64,000 nt of DNA. It comes from Rubrobacteraceae bacterium. Lineage in GTDB: Bacteria; Actinomycetota; Rubrobacteria; Rubrobacterales; Rubrobacteraceae. The notes under the pieces were generated by a model. It did not search any database. It was not told the origin of the DNA and saw nothing but the letters and a program-made list of their open reading frames with translations. How positions within the stretch are numbered: position 1 is the stretch's first letter; every line of letters begins with the position of its first letter. Shown in pieces: positions 44,073-53,610 of this stretch. The stretch spans positions 1 to 64,000 of the forward strand of contig JAUJNO010000004.1 in NCBI GenBank assembly GCA_030448125.1, given 5' to 3'. Position numbers and translations under genes: made by a program.

Positions 44073-44100
44073 ATGGGGAAGCGTAAGGACGTCAAAACGT
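44073..44100 (+). repeat. remnant of ybaB 5' end (copy A)
   Basis: ATGGGGAAGCGTAAGGACGT onward, 6 nt after the dnaX stop with GGAGG upstream, encodes MGKRKDVKT, like the start of ybaB at 53271 (LGKRKNVNK). A second remnant B lies at 52930-52957. A and B share about 27 nt with four differences. Confidence 0.6.
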
Positions 44101-44285
44101 CCGCTCGCTTTCGCAACCCCCTCGTCCGGTAGTAGCCTCCGCCGCTACCCGAGGCTCCCGCGCTCCCTTCCCCTGGCACCACCTCGTAGAGCATACTCCC
44201 CTCGGCCGGCGCAAGATCCAGGCCGGGGACCGCGCCCCGGCCGTCCTCACCACCGCTCGACGCGCCCGGCGGCGCGCGTTACGAG

Positions 44286-44466
44286 TCAGGGGCCCGAGAC
44301 CGCGTAGAGAGAGGCGGCCGCGAGGAGTAGCCAGGCCGATAGTGGGACCGCCTGGACGAAGATGGGCTTGACGTCATCGCGCGATCTCCGCGGTGCGCCG
44401 GATGCTCCCGGCTCGAACCGCCACCCTTATACGGGCGGCGCCCACCTCGACCAAAACTTCGTTCAT
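44286..44466 (-). pseudogene. short membrane-anchored hypothetical, frameshifted
   Basis: An ATG at complement 44466 with GAGG upstream reads MNEVLVEVGAARIRVAVRAG, and after a one-base shift near 44375 continues DDVKPIFVQAVPLSAWLLLAAASLYAVSGP to a TGA at 44288-44286. It is the third gene of the minus-strand glycosyl cluster, 13 bp after the GT2 stop. No family is recognised. The rest of 44101-44285 shows no gene. Confidence 0.4.
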
Positions 44467-44479
44467 GCGCCGTCCTCTT

Positions 44480-45349
44480 CTACCTCTCGCCCCGCTTACG
44501 AGCCGCGACGGTTGCCTCGGCTATGAGCCGCCAGGACCGGGCATTACGAGCGCCATCCAGAGCACCGTGAGACCCACGGCGTTCGGAGAGCCAACGGCGC
44601 AGGCGCTCTGTCCGTACCCGCAACAGCCCTTTCACGTCCTCTAGCGCCGTGGAGGTAATGTCCACCCGGCTGTCGAGGTCCTCGATCCAGTCCACCGGCA
44701 CCTCGGAGACGCGGTAGCCCCGCTCCTCGGCCAGCAAGAGCAGCTCTGTGTCGAAGAACCACTCGTCATCCTCCACCCACGGCAACAGCTCCTGAGCTAC
44801 GCTGGCCTTGACCGCCTTGAAGCCGCACTGCGCGTCCGAGAAGCGGTTGCGGAACATGACCTTTACAAGCAGGTTGTAGCAACGCGAGATCGCCTCCCGC
44901 TTCCACTGGCGCGTTACCGTCGCCCCCTTTAAGAGGCGCGAGCCGATGGCCACGTCGCTGTGTCCGGTCGCCAGGGGCGCGGCCAGCGGCAAGAACGACC
45001 ACAGGTTGGTCGAGAGGTCCACGTCCATGTACGCGACGACGTCCGCCTCCGAGGCCGACCAGGCCGCCTTCAGCGCCCGCCCGCGCCCTTTTCCGTCCAG
45101 GTGTAGGACGGAGACGCGAGGGTAGACGGCGGAGAGCCCATCGGCGACGGCGAGAGTAGCGTCGGTGGAGGCGTTGTCGGCGATGACGACCGACCAGCGG
45201 TAGGGGAAGTAGGTCTCGAGGTAGGCGCAGAGGGCGGGTATGCTCTCTGGCAGGGCGGCCTCCTCGTTGTAGACGGGGACGACGACCTCGATGCTGACCT
45301 GCCGGTACGGCAGCGTGTCGTCCCGCCGCGGAATCGACGCGTTAACCAT
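44480..45349 (-). CDS. GT2 glycosyltransferase, dolichyl/polyprenyl-phosphate glucosyltransferase type
   Basis: 289 residues. IEVVVPVYNEEAALPESI, ADNASTDATLAVAD, the metal motif YMDVDLSTNL (DxD) near 108 and AIGSRLLKGA are typical of dolichyl-phosphate beta-glucosyltransferase/DPM1-like enzymes, here without a C-terminal membrane pair. They charge a polyprenyl phosphate with a sugar on the cytosolic face. It overlaps the upstream flippase-like gene by 8 bp, and a membrane GT39 enzyme precedes that, so the three may form a lipid-linked glycosylation pathway. Confidence 0.88.
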   Translation of the reverse strand: MVNASIPRRDDTLPYRQVSIEVVVPVYNEEAALPESIPALCAYLETYFPYRWSVVIADNASTDATLAVADGLSAVYPRVSVLHLDGKGRGRALKAAWSASEADVVAYMDVDLSTNLWSFLPLAAPLATGHSDVAIGSRLLKGATVTRQWKREAISRCYNLLVKVMFRNRFSDAQCGFKAVKASVAQELLPWVEDDEWFFDTELLLLAEERGYRVSEVPVDWIEDLDSRVDITSTALEDVKGLLRVRTERLRRWLSERRGSHGALDGARNARSWRLIAEATVAARKRGER

Positions 45350-46445
45350 GAAGTTCCATCCTTTCTTCGGTAGTGGATCGGTTGCCGTTGCGACCGAAGA
45401 CGTAGAGGACGGAGCCGAGAACGACGATGCTCCAGTAGTTGATGACGCGAAAGAGAAGGGTAACGGCGGTTGCGGTTGCGGCGTCCAGCCCCAGCCACTG
45501 CAGCAAGAGCACCATGCCCGCCTCCGTGAAGCCCAGGCCCGCCGGCGTGATGGGCACCGCCGAGAGCAGCGAGGCGGTGAGCGCGACCACCAGAGCGCCC
45601 GCGACCGAGACCGGGGCGCCTAGAGATGCCGCCGTTGCGTAGAGCGCCGTCCCCTCGAAGATCCAACCGGCCGCGGAGAGGGCGACGAGCAGCGGGAGCC
45701 TGCCACGGAACGAGCTTGTGACGCCGTGCTCGAGGCGGGAGTAGTGGGCGTGGAGGCGTTTGGGCAGGATCCGCTCGAACGCCCACCTAAAGCGCTGCAT
45801 GTAGAGAAGACCTGCGACCCCCATGCCCGAGAGGGCCAGACCGGCGGCGAGCGCCCCTCCGGCTTCGGACGGCAGCGATCCGCCGAAGACCACGAACATG
45901 CCCACCCCCATCATAGCCGCCAGCACCAGGAGATCGAGGAGCCTTTCGGCCAGGACCGTGCCGAGCGTGACCGCGAAGGAGACGCCAGCTTCCTTCTTGA
46001 GTAGATAGCCGCGGTAGGCGTCTCCGAGGCGCGCGACGGTGACGCAGTTGGCGAACCACGCTATGTACATGATCCTGGTCAGGCCCAGGGCCGACGGCAT
46101 GGGCCGCCCGGCGGCGCGGCTGTAGCCGACGTTGCCGAGCAATGCCTTCCAACGCAGGGCGCGCAAGGGGAACGAGCAGTAGAAGACCGCCAGGGCGAAC
46201 ACGAACAGCCCCGTGCTCGCCCCTCGCACGTTCGCCCACGCCTCGCGCCAATCGAGGTCGAGCAGCTGCTGGTACACCAGGTACAGGACGGCCAGCGCCA
46301 GGAGGAACGAGACGGCGTTGCGCGGGCGAAACACGCGCCTGCCGAGGCGGCCGCCGAGCGGGGATGCGCCCGCCGCGTCGTCCCCGGGCGTCTTGCCGGG
46401 AGGCTCGCTCAACTCGATCGTTCCCTGTGCTCTCTTGCCCGTCAT
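45342..46445 (-). CDS. UPF0104/AglD-like lysylphosphatidylglycerol-synthase-type membrane protein
   Basis: 367 residues with seven or eight hydrophobic segments, including LRALRWKALLGNVGY, FANCVTVARLGDAYRGYLLKKEAG and PAGLGFTEAGMVLLLQWLG, the hallmark of the LPG_synthase_TM (UPF0104) family. Relatives include AglD and flippase-like proteins. It overlaps the GT2 gene by 8 bp. It may present or move polyprenyl-linked sugars for the GT39 enzyme encoded just upstream. Confidence 0.85.
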   Translation of the reverse strand: MTGKRAQGTIELSEPPGKTPGDDAAGASPLGGRLGRRVFRPRNAVSFLLALAVLYLVYQQLLDLDWREAWANVRGASTGLFVFALAVFYCSFPLRALRWKALLGNVGYSRAAGRPMPSALGLTRIMYIAWFANCVTVARLGDAYRGYLLKKEAGVSFAVTLGTVLAERLLDLLVLAAMMGVGMFVVFGGSLPSEAGGALAAGLALSGMGVAGLLYMQRFRWAFERILPKRLHAHYSRLEHGVTSSFRGRLPLLVALSAAGWIFEGTALYATAASLGAPVSVAGALVVALTASLLSAVPITPAGLGFTEAGMVLLLQWLGLDAATATAVTLLFRVINYWSIVVLGSVLYVFGRNGNRSTTEERMELHG

Positions 46446-46467
46446 CGGTTACTGTCCTCCTCTCGTA

Positions 46468-48588
46468 CTACAGTCGTAGAGCGCCTGGGCTCTTCCCGGG
46501 CCTCCCGGGCCTCCCGGGCCCTCCGCCCTCCTCCTCCTCGTCCTCCGGCGACTTCCACAGCTCTTCCGGAACTTTCTCGCAGCTGTCCTGCACCCAGGTC
46601 GCTGCTTCGTTGTCCGCGCCTGGAGGACCGCCCGGGGGCGGACCCTGGGGGGCGCTGCCGCCGGAGGCCTCTTGTTCGGCCTCTCTCTCGGCCCTCATCT
46701 CCTCCATGCGCTCCCTGTCCTGCACGAGGAAGAAGCGCACGGCGCCCTCGTCCACCAGCCCGGCTAACTCGTCGGTAGTGAAGACCGGGTCGCGGCCCAT
46801 GAACCCGCCGAGGTTGATCACCTTCTCGTCGGTGCCCAGGATGATCGGGGACAAGGGCATGGAGCTGGGGCCGGCAACCAGGTACGTGGCGTCGCCCTTG
46901 TTGGCTTGCAGGTACTCCAACAACACCGGGTCGGCCTCACGACCAGGACCACCGGGGGACCGCCGCGCGGAGGCAACGCCGGGAGGACCTGGGGGGCCTC
47001 CGGGACCGCCCGGTCCTCCCTCCGCTTCGATGGGCTGGGGACCGGCGGCGGGTAATCCCCCGCCGCCCTGCGACGAGAGGGTATCGTAGGCGGCCCAGGC
47101 CGCCGGGGCGACGAGGAGGGCCAGTATCCCCGTGGTCGCCGCGCCGGCGCATAAGTGCCGGCCCTCGGGGAGGCTTCAGGCGCGCGAGGGCGAGAATCCC
47201 GGCCGAGATCAGGCACAACGCCGCCACCGCGGGTATCAGCCAGGCGCGCCAGATGGCGTAGTCGAACAGGACCGCCGGCCGCCATGCCTACCAGCGTCAG
47301 GGCAAGAGCCAGCCGCGCCAGCCGGGGCTTCGGTAATCCCTCCATAGCGCCGTCGCGCCGATGCCCACCAGCGCGGCCACGGCCGGGGCGAGCATCACCA
47401 GGTAGTGACGGTGCCCGTAGCCGGAGACGCTGAAGTAGGCGGCTGCCGTGAAGAGCCACGTCCCCCACATGGCGAGGGCCGCGTGTCGCCGGTCGAGCGG
47501 CAGGCGGGGGCGCCACTGGGAGCCCGCCGCCACCAGACCGATCACCGCAAGCGGCAAGAGCCAGCCTATCTGCCCGGCGTTCTGCTGGTTTAGAGCCGCA
47601 GAGGTCCCGGCTCGCCGTTCTCGCCGACACCACCCGGTCCACCTCCTCCCGGTCCGCCGCCCGGTCCTCCTTTCGGAGCGTCGTCTCCTTCCTTGGTGTC
47701 GGGCGATTTTTCGGCACCTTCCCGTCGCCCGCTTTGCCGCCCCCTCCCGGCGGCCATGTCGCTCCGCCCGAGCAGGCGTTCGAGGCCGTTGTAGCCGAAG
47801 GCCAGGTTCAGGGCCGAGTCGCCCTCGCTGCCACCCACGTAGGGGCGCTGATCTGACGGCGTCAGATCCACCGCCACCGCCCAGGAGAGCGACACGGCGA
47901 GCAGCACCGCCGTCGCGGCCCCGAGGGCAAAAAGCGCCGCCGCCAGGTCGTATGGGCGGCGAGCAGGTACAAGAGGTAGAACGCGGGCAGCACCAGGAAG
48001 GCCTGCAGCGTTTTGGTGTTGAAGCCGAGGCCGACGATGGCCGCGCCCAGGAGCAGCAGGCTCAGGTTTCCCCGCTCGGCGGCGGCGACGAAGGCCCACG
48101 CCGCCAGGAGCACGAACAGGACCACGAGCATGTCCATCGTGTTGTTGCGGCTCGTGGCGACTATTATCGGGGTGAGGGCCAGCGCCAGCGCGGCCAGGAG
48201 CCCCGCTCGTGCGGCGGACTAGATAGTAGAGCACTGCCACCGAGAGAACGCCCGCGATCGCCTGGGGTAGCAGCAAGCTCAACCCGCTAAAGCCGAACAG
48301 CCAGGCGCTGGCCGCCTGGATCCAGAGTCCCAGAGGAGGCTTGTCCACCGAGACGAAGCCCGCGTCGAAGGAGACGAAGAAGAAGTTGCTCCAGCTCGCG
48401 AGCATGTTCTTGACGGCCGCGGAGTAGTAGTTGTTCGGGTGCCCCTCGCTCGAAAGGCCGTACAGGTTGAGGAAGGCGGACAGCAAGAGGATCGCCGCCA
48501 GGGCGAGACCGTTCCACGGCGGATTCGATGCTAACGACCGTGCTCCGCCGGGGCGTTTGGGGCGTTTCCGGGTCAATTCTTGGGTCAT
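46468..48588 (-). pseudogene. GT39/ArnT-like membrane glycosyltransferase, frameshifted
   Basis: The gene reads MTQELTRKRPKRPGG, then YGLSSEGHPNNYYSAAVKNML and SVDKPPLGLWIQAASAWLFG (GT39 catalytic Asp region), SLLLPQAIAGVLSVAVLYYLVRR, then continues in other frames (GLGFNTKTLQAFLVLPAFYL; YGHRHYLVMLAPAVAALVGIG; and a soluble end GDATYLVAGPSSMPLSPIILG, VINLGGFMGRDPVFTTDEL) to a TAG at 46470-46468. About five indels break it. Gly-Pro collagen-like stretches occur in loops. Such YkcB/ArnT-like enzymes transfer polyprenyl-linked sugars to cell-surface acceptors. It heads the minus-strand operon, behind palindrome site 1. Confidence 0.82.
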
Positions 48589-48671
48589 ATCCCTCCTCCT
48601 GAAGCCTTTATGTGTCTTGCCGTCTCATCGGAAGTCTGGACCGCGAGCCTATGGGTGTCCTTTAGCGACCT

Positions 48672-48685
48672 TATGAGTTCTCATA
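48672..48685. promoter_or_regulatory. 14-bp palindrome, site 1
   Basis: TATGAGTTCTCATA (TATGA-N4-TCATA), 84 bp upstream of the GT39-like start; followed by GGAAC. Same element as sites at 49050 and 50661. Confidence 0.55.
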
Positions 48686-49049
48686 GGAACGGTTCCCGGG
48701 GATGATCGCCGGTAGGACTCGAGCCTCCGGCGGGTCGTGGTTTGCTGCCGACTCCGGTACGCCCGGAGGTAGCGAGTTCAACCAGGTCCCCGCGTCGATA
48801 GGCTCGAACGAGCCGGCGACGGGCTCGTCCGTGCCCTGTCGAGGCGTCGCTCGGTTGCGTGCCGGGAGGCCCGGTAGTCTATTTGTTCCTTCGCTCCGAA
48901 TGCGTTCGGGACCAACGACGAGCGATTGAACCTCCGATGCCCCGTCAGAAGTTGTAGGCGGACCAAGCCGTCGAGGCGGCGAGGAGGCCAGTCTTCCGTG
49001 GGGCAGCGGCTATTCTCCAGGGTAGACGCGAACTCTCTATCGCATAGTC

Positions 49050-49063
49050 TATGAAAATACATA
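49050..49063. promoter_or_regulatory. 14-bp palindrome, site 2
   Basis: TATGAAAATACATA (TATGA-N4-ACATA), 125 bp upstream of the dioxygenase-like start; a related half site CTCATAGGCAA follows at 49069. Confidence 0.45.
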
Positions 49064-49187
49064 TCCTCCTCATAGGCAAACTTGATGTTTTAGAGCGAAG
49101 ATGGACGTGGTGAGCGTGAGCAATGAAAGAGGACGATGCCCACGCCTACCGGCGACCGTGACATCATAGGACCAGGAGGTAAACGCG

Positions 49188-50001
49188 ATGGAGCGAAACG
49201 ACGCAGAGAAGACCCCAAGGATCCGCTACCTCAGCCGGCGGAGATGCTCGGCCTCATGGGGTCGACGGCGGCGGCCACCTTCGCGGGCTGCGGCGGCGGC
49301 GAGCAGTCCGGCTCGGGGAGTCGACGAGCGGCTCGGGGGGAGAGACGACGGGCGCTTCGACGACCGCCGAGACAACCGGGGCGGCCGCGGAGACGGCCTC
49401 TACTACCTGCGTGGTCAGGCCCGAGCAGACGGAGGGCCGTACTACGTGGATACGGGGCTCCAACGCTCAGACATCCGGGAGGAGAGGGAGGGCATCCCGT
49501 TGGAGCTGACGTTCAACGTCTCGCGGATAGACGCCGGCGATATCTCCACCTGCGGCCCTCTGGCCGGCGCTGTGGTGGACATCTGGCATTGCGATGCTTT
49601 GGGCGAGTACTCGGGCGTTCAGGACAATGCCGCCGGGGATTTCGACACTACGGAGGCGACGTTCCTGCGCGGGTACCAGTTGACGGACGATAACGGGGTG
49701 GCGAGGTTCACGACGATCTACCCCGGCTGGTACCAGGGCAGGGCCGTACACATCCACTTCACGATCCGCGACAGCGCGGAGTCCCAGCAGGGCTATGAGT
49801 TCACCTCGCAGCTCTACTTCGACGATACCCTCACCGACGTCACCGCAGGGGCCGTACGCCGAGAAGGGTGAGCGCGACCAGAGGAACTCCACCGACGGCA
49901 TCTACCAGGGCGGCGGGGACGAGTTGACGCTCGCGCTGGCCGAGCAGGGAGAAGGCTTCGCGGCAACGTTCGATATCGCGCTCGATACCACTTACGCGTA
50001 A
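49188..50001 (+). pseudogene. extracellular intradiol-dioxygenase-like lipoprotein, frameshifted
   Basis: Combining frames gives MERNDAEKT, then MLGLMGSTAAATFAGCGGGE (lipoprotein-like leader with lipobox), a Thr/Ser-rich linker, and VRPEQTEGPYYVDTGLQRSDI, ELTFNVSRIDAG, PLAGAVVDIWHCDALGEYSGV, FLRGYQLTDDNGVARFTTIYPGWYQGRAVHIHF, and after another shift DGIYQGGGDELTLAL to TAA at 49999-50001. The Tyr and His ligands of the ferric iron site (YYVD, YPGWY, HIHF) are present. These secreted proteins are related to catechol/protocatechuate dioxygenases. Four or more indels break it. Confidence 0.82.
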
Positions 50002-50028
50002 GCATCGGACCAAGGAAAGAGAATCAAA

Positions 50029-50598
50029 ATGGCTTCTTCGCGCACTCCCGCTGGCGTCGTCCTGGGGATCGGGATCTTCTTGCTCGCCCTGGGCACGGCG
50101 GCCATTCACCTGTACCTGGGGCTAAACTTCGGCAACATGCTGTTCGTCCTGAACGGGCCGGGTTATCTGGGACTTCTGGCGGTTTTGCGGTTGTCGATCC
50201 CGCAAGCTCGACATCGGGTTGGAGTCTGCATCGGTCTCGCGCTGTCGCGCGTCCTCGTCGCCCCGCGCCGTCCCGTCAGGGTCTACCTCGATGGTCGTGG
50301 GTTCCGCGGGCGCGGCGTTCTCCGGCGTGGTAGCCCAACTCGGCGGGTTTGCCGCCAGGAACCCGCCCAGCCGGCTATCGAGGCGACCGCGCCGAGCGTA
50401 ACGACGGCCAGCCCCGTCATTGGAAGACGCGCCGGGCTTTTTGGGGCCTTTTTGTCCCCGGGGTTTCTTCTTCGAGTATTCGTTCAACGGTCTTGCGTCT
50501 CCTTCCCGGAGGGGAAAGTCGTGCCGGCCTTCGGTATCACCCAGAGATCAGACCTCCTCCTGATGCTCTGTCCGCCGCCGTTCTCGGCCCCTGCATAG
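50029..50598 (+). CDS. small membrane protein with probably non-native C-terminus
   Basis: The ATG is preceded by AAAGAGA. Residues 1-62 are convincing: MASSRTPAGVVLGIGIFLLALG, an IHLYLGLNFGNMLFVLNGPGYLGLLAVL pair of helices as in DUF7475-like actinobacterial membrane proteins. After residue 65 the composition becomes arginine-rich and unlike a membrane protein, so a frame change near 50200 is likely; the functional end cannot be set. A minus-strand frame (50122-50487) overlaps this part. Confidence 0.45.
   Translation: MASSRTPAGVVLGIGIFLLALGTAAIHLYLGLNFGNMLFVLNGPGYLGLLAVLRLSIPQARHRVGVCIGLALSRVLVAPRRPVRVYLDGRGFRGRGVLRRGSPTRRVCRQEPAQPAIEATAPSVTTASPVIGRRAGLFGAFLSPGFLLRVFVQRSCVSFPEGKVVPAFGITQRSDLLLMLCPPPFSAPA
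50122..50487 (-). CDS. possible small basic protein, convergent with the previous gene
   Basis: 121 codons beginning MNEYSKKKPRGQKGPKKPGAS, a lysine-rich start, with TTGAACGAATAC-like context and no strong ribosome site. A neighbouring frame reads MTGLAVVTLGAVASIAGW, a plausible helix, and the main frame resumes as GFLAANPPSWATTPENAAPAEPTTIEVDPDG, so a frameshifted small membrane protein fits better than the open frame itself. The overlap with the convergent gene makes both ends doubtful. Confidence 0.3.
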   Translation of the reverse strand: MNEYSKKKPRGQKGPKKPGASSNDGAGRRYARRGRLDSRLGGFLAANPPSWATTPENAAPAEPTTIEVDPDGTARGDEDARQRETDADSNPMSSLRDRQPQNRQKSQITRPVQDEQHVAEV

Positions 50599-50660
50599 CG
50601 GCTTCCTTTTCTTGTCTCGTCTTCATCGGGAGTTTGAAACGCGAACATCTTCGGCGCCGT

Positions 50661-50674
50661 TATGAATTTTCATA
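50661..50674. promoter_or_regulatory. 14-bp palindrome, site 3
   Basis: TATGAATTTTCATA (TATGA-N4-TCATA) followed by GGAA, 57 bp upstream of the response-regulator start. Together with sites 1 and 2 it marks three promoters of this block. Confidence 0.55.
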
Positions 50675-50730
50675 GGAATACTCGTGGATATGGTCTCGGA
50701 AGCGGAAGATAGGCTAGTATCTAGAAGACT

Positions 50731-51402
50731 ATGGCACGCATCCTGATAATAGAGGACGAGGAGAAGATGGCCCGGATGCTCGCCCGGGTCTTGCGCGAGG
50801 AAGGGTACGTTGCGGAGACGGCCGGGGATGGCCGCACCGGCCTCGGTCGCGCCTCGGACGACTCCTTCGACCTCCTCATCGTCGACTGGATGCTCCCCGA
50901 GCGCAGCGGGGTCCAGGTCGTGCGGGGTCTGCGGGCGGCAGAGGTCGCCACCCCCGTCTTGATGCTGACCGCCCGCGACCAGGTGGAGGATAAGGTGGAG
51001 GGGTTGGACGCGGGCGCCGACGATACCTCGGGAAGCCCTTCGCCCTCACCGCTCCTTGCCCGCGTCAGGGCGCTGACCAGGAGGCCGCGCGGCGAGACCG
51101 GCGACGGCGGGATGGAGATCTGGGCCGGCGACATCACGCTGGATCCGGTGCGCCACGTGGTTCGTCGGGGCGACGAACGCATTGACCGCCAAGGAGTTCG
51201 CGCTCCTGGCGACTCTGATGCAGCGCCCCGGGCAGGTCTTCTCGCGCTCGGTGCGCTGGACACCGTCTGGAGGGTGCCCGGCGAGGTCAACACGAGTGTG
51301 GTCGAGCACGTCTCATACTTACGCCGCAAGCTCGTCCCCCCAAGGAGCCCCTCCCGCGGCACGGTGCGTGGTGTGGGCTACACCTTCGAGCCCCGGCCGT
51401 AG
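50731..51402 (+). pseudogene. OmpR-family response regulator with disturbed frame
   Basis: The receiver domain is good: ILIIEDEEKMARMLARVLREEG, the phosphorylation site in LLIVDWMLPERSG (Asp near 52), VLMLTARDQVEDKVEGLDAGADD. The Lys region then reads DTSGSPSPSPLLARVRAL, where YLGKPFALTELLARVRAL appears when 3 nt are restored, and the winged-helix part is out of frame at about 51177-51255 (another frame gives LTAKEFALLATLMQRPGQVFSRS). It ends VVEHVSYLRRKL and VRGVGYTFEPRP. It would regulate with the kinase behind it. Compensating indels restore the end. Confidence 0.8.
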
Positions 51403-51413
51403 GGGGAAGAGAA

Positions 51414-52789
51414 GTGCTCGAACGCATACGCAGGCGTCTTACCCTCGGCTACGTCGGCATCTTCGCGCTGATCCTGCTGTTCATCGGCGTGGTCGTGGTG
51501 GCGAGCTTCGCGCGCCAAGCGGCCGGCCAGCAGGACGAGCTTCTCGAGCAGAAAGCACAGGGCGACGCCGACTACGTGAGCGGCCCCCTGCTGCACTTCT
51601 ACCAGGAAGGGAGGGAGCCCGGAGAGAGGCCCACTCCCTCTGGAGAGCGGGGCCGTATAGGCGAACCCGAGGGTAAAGGCCCGCCCCCGGTCCCTTCCAG
51701 TGGGCCACGGACCCGGACCTCGGTATGGTCGCCCTGGCGCCTGGAGGGGCCAACGGCGAAGCCGACGACGCGGAAGGCACGGTCCTGGACTCGACCTCCT
51801 CGGCTTCCTCCTTTGGCCTCCCCTTCGAGGGGCCGGCGAGAAAGGCCGCGGAAGAAGGAGAGACGGTCGCCGAGACGGTCGACGGGCCCGAGGGTGAGAT
51901 GGTGCGGGTGGTGAGCGTTCCCGTGGCCGGGCGCGAAGGTGACGTGGCCGTCATCCAGGCGGCGCAGTCGCGCCGGGTGGTCCGGGAGGCGGTGGGCAAC
52001 CTGTTGCTCATCCTGGTCCCCGTCGGTCTCGGGGGACTCCTGTTGTCGGGCGTGGGCGGTTTCTTTATGTCACGCCGGGCGATGCAGCCGGCCAGGGACT
52101 CCTTCCAGCGGCAGCGCACCTTCATCGCCGACGCCTCCCACGAGCTAAAGACCCCCTGGCGCTCGTCAAGATCAACGCGGAGGTGATGGAGCGCAACCCG
52201 ACCGACCCCGAGAACCGGGAGATCGTCGAGGATCAGCTCTCCGAGATCGACCGGATGGACGCGCTGCTCTCGGACCTGCTCATCCTGGCCCGGCTCGACG
52301 CCGAAAGACTCGACGTGGAGGATAAGCCCTTCGACCTCGCGACCGTCGCGGTCGAGGCGGCCGGGCGCTTCCTCACGAGAGCCGCCGAGGAGGGAGTCCG
52401 GCTCGAGGTGGAGGTCCCGGACGAGCTCCCGGTACACGGCGACCCGGGGCGTACCGACCAGATCCTGGCCGCGCTGCTCGACAACGCCGTGCGGCACACC
52501 CCCAAAGGGGGGACCATAACCGTCTCCGGACGCCCGCTCGACTCGCCTACGCGACGGGCGGAGGCGAGCGTGACCGACACGGGGCCCGGGATCCCCCGGA
52601 GCACCTGCCGCGCATCTTCGACCGCTTCTACCGCGCCGAAGAGGCCCGCACCCGAAAGGGCGGGGGCACGGGCCTGGGCCTCTCCATCGCCCGCGACCTC
52701 GCCCGCGCCCAGGACGGCGACCTCACCGCCGAGAACGCGCGCAAAAGGGTGGAGCGAGCTTCACGCTAAGGCTCCCCACTGGTCCCTGA
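51414..52789 (+). pseudogene. sensor histidine kinase, fragmented
   Basis: Starting ERIRRRLTLGYVGIFALILLFIGVVVVASF (first helix), a periplasmic part, second helix LLLILVPVGLGGLLLSGVGGFF, then the H-box TFIADASHELKTP (about 52120), N-box LAALLDNAVRHTPKGG, G1 TDTGPGIP and G2 GGTGLGLSIARDLARAQDG, ending in another frame ASFTLRLPTGP at 52787-52789. At least four frame changes (near 51660, 52155, 52600 and 52750). It is the partner of the response regulator, 11 bp upstream, and is probably a two-component pair that controls this block. Confidence 0.82.
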
Positions 52790-53270
52790 CGCAGTTCTTC
52801 GGCGGCTCGCTCCTCTTCCCCTCGGAAGCTTTACCTTGCTTTCCCGCCCGGCCCGTCGGCGGGGTGCAGAACCCGCTCTGGCGGATCTTCGGCTTCTCGG
52901 AAGGCAGTGATCTATTAGGAGACACTGGTTTGGGAAGCGCAAGAACGTCAAGACGTTCCTATCTTGAAGCAAACGCTCCGTCCAACAAGACCTTCGGTTT
53001 TGCGCTGATCCGAAGTGGTTTCTCCACGTTGATTCACGAACCTCGCCGGCCGTGGCGCCAGCGGGTAGCTATCTTCTCTTGCGGCGGTAGGCAGCTTTGC
53101 AAGAGAGCCGGGCTGAACCTCAGGGCGTGCGGGGTGCTGGCTGCGATCGGTAGCCGGGGCTTGTACTCCGGGGAGCGCCGCACGGTATACTCCATGCTCG
53201 GACTTCGTGTCGAGGTGTTGCCGGACAGGAGCTTGAGAGTTCGCGGCGCGTTCGGAGAGGAGAGCTTGTT
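52790..53270. other. intergenic region before ybaB with remnant and promoter
   Basis: 481 bp. At 52930-52957 a sequence (TTGGGAAGCGCAAGAACGTC onward) copies the ybaB 5' end with one A missing (remnant B). A TTGTAC (53161-53166)/TATACT (53186-53191) pair with a 19-bp spacer is a candidate promoter for ybaB-recR. Nothing else recognisable. Confidence 0.45.
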
Positions 53271-53603
53271 TTGGGAAAGCGTAAGAACGTAAACAAGATG
53301 ATGCAGCAGGTTCAGCAGATGCAGGCGGAGATGCAGAAGGCCCAGGAGGAGCTGGCCCGCGAGACCGTCACGGCGAGCGCGGGCGGCGGCGCGGTCAAGG
53401 CGACGATCACCGGGAACCTCGAGCTCGTGGACCTTCAGATAGACCCGGAGGTCCTGGACCCGGAGGACGTCGAGATGCTCCAGGACATGGTGCTCGCGGC
53501 CGTTAACGAGGCCCTGACCTCGTCTCAGGAGATGGCCTCCAAGAGGCTCGGCGGCATCACCGGTGGGCTCGGGGACCTCGGCCTGAACATGCCGGGGCTG
53601 TAA
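53271..53603 (+). CDS. YbaB/EbfC nucleoid-associated protein
   Basis: 110 residues from a TTG, GGAGAGGAGAG upstream. MQQVQQMQAEMQKAQEELARETVTASAGGGAVKATITGNLELVDLQIDPEVLDPEDVEMLQDMVLAAVNEAL is the full YbaB/EbfC pattern (coiled helices with a small sheet); it binds DNA as a dimer. It is usually co-located with dnaX and recR; here recR follows 7 bp later but dnaX is 9 kb upstream. Confidence 0.95.
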   Translation: MGKRKNVNKMMQQVQQMQAEMQKAQEELARETVTASAGGGAVKATITGNLELVDLQIDPEVLDPEDVEMLQDMVLAAVNEALTSSQEMASKRLGGITGGLGDLGLNMPGL

Positions 53604-53610
53604 AGGAACT

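Larger units (their letters stand above)
48589..49187. other. 599-bp divergent regulatory region
   Basis: Between the GT39-like gene (minus) and the dioxygenase-like gene (plus). It holds palindrome site 1 (48672-48685) and site 2 (49050-49063). No coding frame with family character was found; 48700-49040 shows nothing recognisable. Confidence 0.5.
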
